DNA of 6,932 nt. It comes from a bacterium. Its GTDB lineage: Bacteria > Bacillota_I > Bacilli_A > Acholeplasmatales > JAEDCM01. Shown here piece after piece: positions 4,534 to 6,932 of the stretch. The position numbers and the translations under genes were made by a program. Within the stretch, counting starts at the first letter, position 1. Each line of letters starts with the position of its first letter. The notes beneath the pieces are model-generated. The model saw only the letters and a program-made list of their open reading frames with translations. It was not told where the DNA came from and did no database searches. The stretch spans positions 1 through 6,932 of the forward strand of contig JAILIR010000094.1 of NCBI GenBank assembly GCA_024695185.1, given 5' to 3'.

Positions 4534-5268
4534 ATGGCAGATGAAAAGAAAGCAGTAGGAAAATATTTATTATTTAATGAAGGAGGATTCTTCTATAAGT
4601 ATAGACTTATGGCTAATAACGGCCAGGCATTAATCATAAGTGAAGCTTATAAGGATGAGAAGTCTTGTAGAAATGGTATTGAAACATTAAAGAAGAATGT
4701 TGGCAATTTAAAAGTTGATTTTGAAGAAGATAAACATAATCAATTCTGTTTTAGACTTATTACTCAACAAGGTCGTCCTCTAGCGCAAAGCGCAAACTAT
4801 AAAACATTAAAGCAAGCACAAAGTGCATCTGAATCTTATCAAAGATTCGTTTCAGCAGAAAAAATAGAAATTGATGATGCTGAAAGTAAGCATTATATTG
4901 TTGAATTAGCTAATGGCGCTACTGTAGCAGATAAAAATACAGGTAAGTTTATTATTAGCAAAGATAAGAATGGACATTTTAGCTATACACTAAAAGCTAA
5001 CAATGGACAAGTATTATGCGATAGCCAAATTTATACATCTTTTGATTCTTGCAAGAAAGCTATGGAAAACTTTAAGCGTTTAGTTAATGAAGGAGATTTC
5101 TATATTTATACTGATAAGAATAAGAAATCATTCTTTAAACTATATGATCCAAAAACATTACGTTTAGTTATGACTGGTGAAACTTATGATAACAAGAAAC
5201 AAGCTGAATCTGTTATCCAATCTATTAAGAGTTTTGCTAAATTAGCTAAAATAGAGGAAAATAAATAA
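4534..5268 (+). CDS. Protein of four tandem DUF1508 (YegP-type) repeats
   Basis: This 244-residue soluble protein has four copies of the DUF1508 unit, each a three-strand sheet followed by a helix. They lie at about residues 10-57 (GKYLLFNEGGFFYKYRLMAN...), 62-107, 138-184 (GKFIISKDKNGHFSYTLKAN...) and 188-236. Repeats 1 and 3 are closest to each other, sharing a K-ANNGQ turn, while 2 and 4 are more diverged. This suggests duplication of a two-repeat ancestor. YegP-type proteins typically have one or two units of about 50 residues; their function is not established. There are no membrane segments, signal peptide or catalytic motif. The alpha/beta-hydrolase gene begins at the base after its stop codon, so the two are coupled. 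Initiation is unusual because of the hairpin between the Shine-Dalgarno and the ATG. Confidence 0.85.
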   Translation: MADEKKAVGKYLLFNEGGFFYKYRLMANNGQALIISEAYKDEKSCRNGIETLKKNVGNLKVDFEEDKHNQFCFRLITQQGRPLAQSANYKTLKQAQSASESYQRFVSAEKIEIDDAESKHYIVELANGATVADKNTGKFIISKDKNGHFSYTLKANNGQVLCDSQIYTSFDSCKKAMENFKRLVNEGDFYIYTDKNKKSFFKLYDPKTLRLVMTGETYDNKKQAESVIQSIKSFAKLAKIEENK

Positions 5269-5976
5269 TTGAAAGCTGCATTGCTACTTCATGGCTTTGC
5301 AACAAATAAATTAGATTTCGTAACAATCTTACCTTTTTTAAAGAAGAGGTATGATGAAATATTTCTAGATGATTTACCTGGACATGGGGATAATGGAAAT
5401 CTAAATCAATTTACAGTTATTAATGTACTTGATTATGTTAATAATAAATTTGATGAAATAAAAAAGAAATATGATGAGATAGATGTATATGGTTATTCAA
5501 TGGGTGGAGTATTAGCAACTTATCTAGCAACAAAAAAAGAAGTTAATAGAATAATCTTACTAGCTCCCGCAAATAAATATATAAATGGTAGGGTATTTGC
5601 TCAAAAGATAAAAACTGAATTTGAAATAATGGCAAATAAAAATGATGATAGAACTAAAGTACTAAAAGAAAATAATAAAATAGGTATTGATGTTGTTATT
5701 AAAGATTTAATGCCTAGATATAATGTTAATACTATATCTACATTTATTTCTTTAGTTAGAGTATGTAATGAAGTACTAGAAGAAAATAATGTTAAAACAC
5801 TACTTGTTAGAGGTGATATGGATGAATTAGTTCCACCTAATGCAAGTGATTATTTAAAGAAGTATTTCAAAAACATGGATGAACAAATTATACCTGACTT
5901 AGGCCATTTAATGTTAAAATCTAGGAACTATAGATTAATAATTAATAAGATTAAAGAATTTTTGGATGAATGTTAA
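5269..5976 (+). CDS. Alpha/beta-hydrolase (serine esterase/lipase type)
   Basis: The 235-residue protein starts at TTG 5269, directly after the TAA of the DUF1508 gene. GAGGA (5254-5258) lies 10 bases upstream and no better start is nearby. The fold's landmarks are in order: oxyanion strand LLLHGF (5-10), DLPGHGDN (35-42), nucleophile elbow GYSMGG with Ser77, acid strand VRGDMDELVPP with Asp185, and His213 in DLGHLM. Thus the Ser-Asp-His triad is complete. Length and layout fit small cytosolic carboxylesterase or monoacylglycerol-lipase-like enzymes. The cap (about 105-165) is Lys/Asn-rich and shows no recognised substrate motif, so the ester or thioester it acts on is unknown. It is translated with the DUF1508 protein and ends in its own terminator hairpin. 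Confidence 0.9.
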   Translation: MKAALLLHGFATNKLDFVTILPFLKKRYDEIFLDDLPGHGDNGNLNQFTVINVLDYVNNKFDEIKKKYDEIDVYGYSMGGVLATYLATKKEVNRIILLAPANKYINGRVFAQKIKTEFEIMANKNDDRTKVLKENNKIGIDVVIKDLMPRYNVNTISTFISLVRVCNEVLEENNVKTLLVRGDMDELVPPNASDYLKKYFKNMDEQIIPDLGHLMLKSRNYRLIINKIKEFLDEC

Positions 5977-5988
5977 TTCATCCTTTTT
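5964..5988 (+). terminator. Terminator of the DUF1508-hydrolase operon, overlapping the stop codon
   Basis: The perfect 7-bp stem GGATGAA (5964-5970) / TTCATCC (5977-5983) has a 6-base loop containing the hydrolase stop codon TAA (5974-5976). It is followed by five T, a C, then more T. Confidence 0.85.
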
Positions 5989-5996
5989 CTTTACAT

Positions 5997-6020
5997 AAAA
6001 AAAAGATGCTATTCAGCATC
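5997..6020 (-). terminator. Terminator of the minus-strand membrane protein gene, overlapping its stop codon
   Basis: Read on the minus strand, GATGCT (6020-6015) pairs with AGCATC (6010-6005) around GAAT, followed by eight T (6004-5997). The gene's TAG stop (6011-6009) straddles the loop and the 3' arm. It sits 8 bases from the plus-strand operon's terminator. Confidence 0.88.
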
Positions 6021-6794
6021 CTTTAACATGTTCTTAATTTTTAATCTTATTTCTAGAGCTACAACTCCAAGAATGTAAATAGCAACAGCAATTAATAAGC
6101 CAGCCATAATACTAATTGAGAAGTCTAAGAAATAAGTTTTATATGCTTTTGCAAGTGTACCTGCAAAAGAAGTATTCTTAATTGAACTTAACCAACAAAC
6201 AATTCCATATACTACTATTGCACTTGTAGAAACAAATGCAGCAATTGATGCCATATCTTGTAGGTTTTCTTTAAACTTATTAATGAATATTGCACTACAA
6301 ATAAACATTACACCAATTATATAAGCTAGCACGAATTGTGCAGGATATATTCTAACAAAGATTTCTGATGATGGTTCAATGTAATAATGACCATCAAAGC
6401 TTGAATAAGCAACTGTGAAGATAACTCCAAGTGCTATGAAGAAGACACCAGCACTAATTAATAATGCTTTTTTGTCTAATTTCTTATTATCTATTAAATA
6501 TGTAGTTAATTTTGTAATGATTCCAAATACTAACCCAATTACTAATCCTAGAAGAGCTAACCATGCACTTTGATTCTTAAGCAAAACATACATGCTTATT
6601 CCAAATACACCAGCTATACCTGTAACTACTCCACCAAATAGGAAGGCAGAAGTAAATAGCACCGCATATGTGAAGTTTAAAACTACCACATCGTATTTAC
6701 AATTAATTTTTGCTTGAAATGCTGTAGTTAGTATACAAGCCACTAGGAAGAATATGGTAGCAAGAACGTACTTTAATTTCGATAATGCTGTCAT
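6009..6794 (-). CDS. Polytopic membrane protein, about eight helices; possibly ECF S-component-like
   Basis: The 261-residue protein has a strong GGAGG (6806-6802) 7 bases before its ATG. It is almost entirely hydrophobic, with about eight helices: near 7-27, 38-54, 54-72, 78-98, 109-130, 152-171, 182-203 and 224-247. It ends in a short basic cytosolic tail (EIRLKIKNMLKD). The arrangement around residues 35-95, with a glycine-rich double helix FLFGGVVTGIAGVFG and then LLGLVIGLVFGII, recalls substrate-binding S components of energy-coupling-factor vitamin transporters. It is longer than usual (about 180-200 aa), and no ATPase or T component is in view. That link is a guess from layout only; a general membrane protein is the safe call. 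It stands alone with its own promoter and terminator. Confidence 0.75.
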   Translation of the reverse strand: MTALSKLKYVLATIFFLVACILTTAFQAKINCKYDVVVLNFTYAVLFTSAFLFGGVVTGIAGVFGISMYVLLKNQSAWLALLGLVIGLVFGIITKLTTYLIDNKKLDKKALLISAGVFFIALGVIFTVAYSSFDGHYYIEPSSEIFVRIYPAQFVLAYIIGVMFICSAIFINKFKENLQDMASIAAFVSTSAIVVYGIVCWLSSIKNTSFAGTLAKAYKTYFLDFSISIMAGLLIAVAIYILGVVALEIRLKIKNMLKDAE

Positions 6795-6817
6795 AATATT
6801 TCCTCCAACACAATATG

Positions 6818-6845
6818 ATTATACACCAAATAAAGAAAAAAACAA
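6818..6845 (-). promoter_or_regulatory. Promoter of the minus-strand membrane protein gene
   Basis: On the minus strand, TTGTTT (6845-6840) and TATAAT (6823-6818) are 16 bases apart. The predicted start near 6811 gives a short leader holding GGAGG. Confidence 0.65.
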
Positions 6846-6854
6846 ATGTTTTTT
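6836..6854 (-). terminator. Weak possible terminator of the gene at the right edge
   Basis: On the minus strand AAAAAAC (6854-6848) pairs with GTTTTTT (6843-6837) around ATTT, with one more T after. It is nearly all A-T pairs, so it is weak. Its position, 6 bases after the stop of the edge gene, is right. It overlaps the next gene's -35. Confidence 0.25.
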
Positions 6855-6859
6855 AAAAA

Positions 6860-6932
6860 TTATATGATTTCTTCTATAGTGTATTTATTATTTTCATATT
6901 TTATTTTTACTACTTGAGCGTTTAATAAAGGA
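6860..6932 (-). CDS. C-terminal end of a minus-strand protein (rest outside window)
   Basis: The minus frame from 6931 is open for 23 codons to a TAA at 6862-6860 and ends VKIKYENNKYTIEEII. That composition looks like the tail of a real low-GC protein. The other frames are broken by stops or lack a ribosome-binding site. It is too short to identify, and an open stretch this length in AT-rich DNA can still be chance. Confidence 0.4.
   Translation of the reverse strand, partial: PLLNAQVVKIKYENNKYTIEEII

Noticed and set aside
4534..5268. Reading the internal repeats of the DUF1508 gene as a DNA repeat element
   Set aside because: The copies are related at protein level only and are strongly diverged, so this is old domain duplication, not a repeat array.
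6847..6918. Short plus-strand frame from ATG 6847
   Set aside because: It has no ribosome-binding site and no promoter. The minus-strand frame over the same bases is more protein-like.

Overview
The window is strongly AT-rich DNA from a bacterium with standard-code, Shine-Dalgarno-led genes, frequent TTG starts, Bacillota-type tRNAs with encoded CCA, and short hairpin-plus-T-run terminators. Together these suggest a low-GC Bacillota, probably a gut-type Clostridia or Erysipelotrichia/Mollicutes-related lineage. The sequence alone does not fix the species. No transposase, integrase, phage structural gene or CRISPR array is visible, so this looks like a chromosomal stretch made of short transcription units.

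Left part (1-1068). The window opens inside a GltD-like pyridine-nucleotide oxidoreductase; only its last 198 residues are present. A 61-residue two-helix membrane protein follows, starting at a TTG inside the end of that gene. A near-consensus promoter then drives a tRNA-Gln(TTG)/tRNA-Leu(TAG) pair that ends in an intrinsic terminator.

Middle part (1084-3859). A small LRAT-fold (NlpC/P60-superfamily) protein lies 7 bases ahead of a membrane-bound diguanylate cyclase, apparently as a two-gene operon. Next comes an unrecognised four-helix membrane protein with a long charged cytosolic tail. A bidirectional terminator separates it from a small convergent gene of unknown function (98 aa, minus strand).

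Divergent intergenic region (4155-4533). This 379-base stretch has no convincing protein gene but is full of signals. It holds a structured leader and promoter for the minus gene, a possible opposite-facing promoter sharing the same -10 region, and a terminator-like hairpin that ends no annotated gene (possibly the 3' end of a small RNA). It also holds an AT-rich inverted repeat, an extended -10 promoter for the next operon, and a hairpin between the Shine-Dalgarno sequence and the start codon.

Right part (4534-6932). A protein built of four DUF1508 (YegP-type) repeats is directly followed, with no gap, by an alpha/beta-hydrolase with a complete catalytic triad. This pair converges on an unrecognised polytopic membrane protein on the minus strand. 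Each side has its own terminator with the gene's stop codon inside the hairpin. The last bases carry the probable C-terminal end of another minus-strand gene.

The least explained and most attractive points are the LRAT/diguanylate-cyclase pair, the four-repeat DUF1508/hydrolase pair with its structured ribosome-binding leader, and the orphan terminator in the divergent region. None of these proves a new system.
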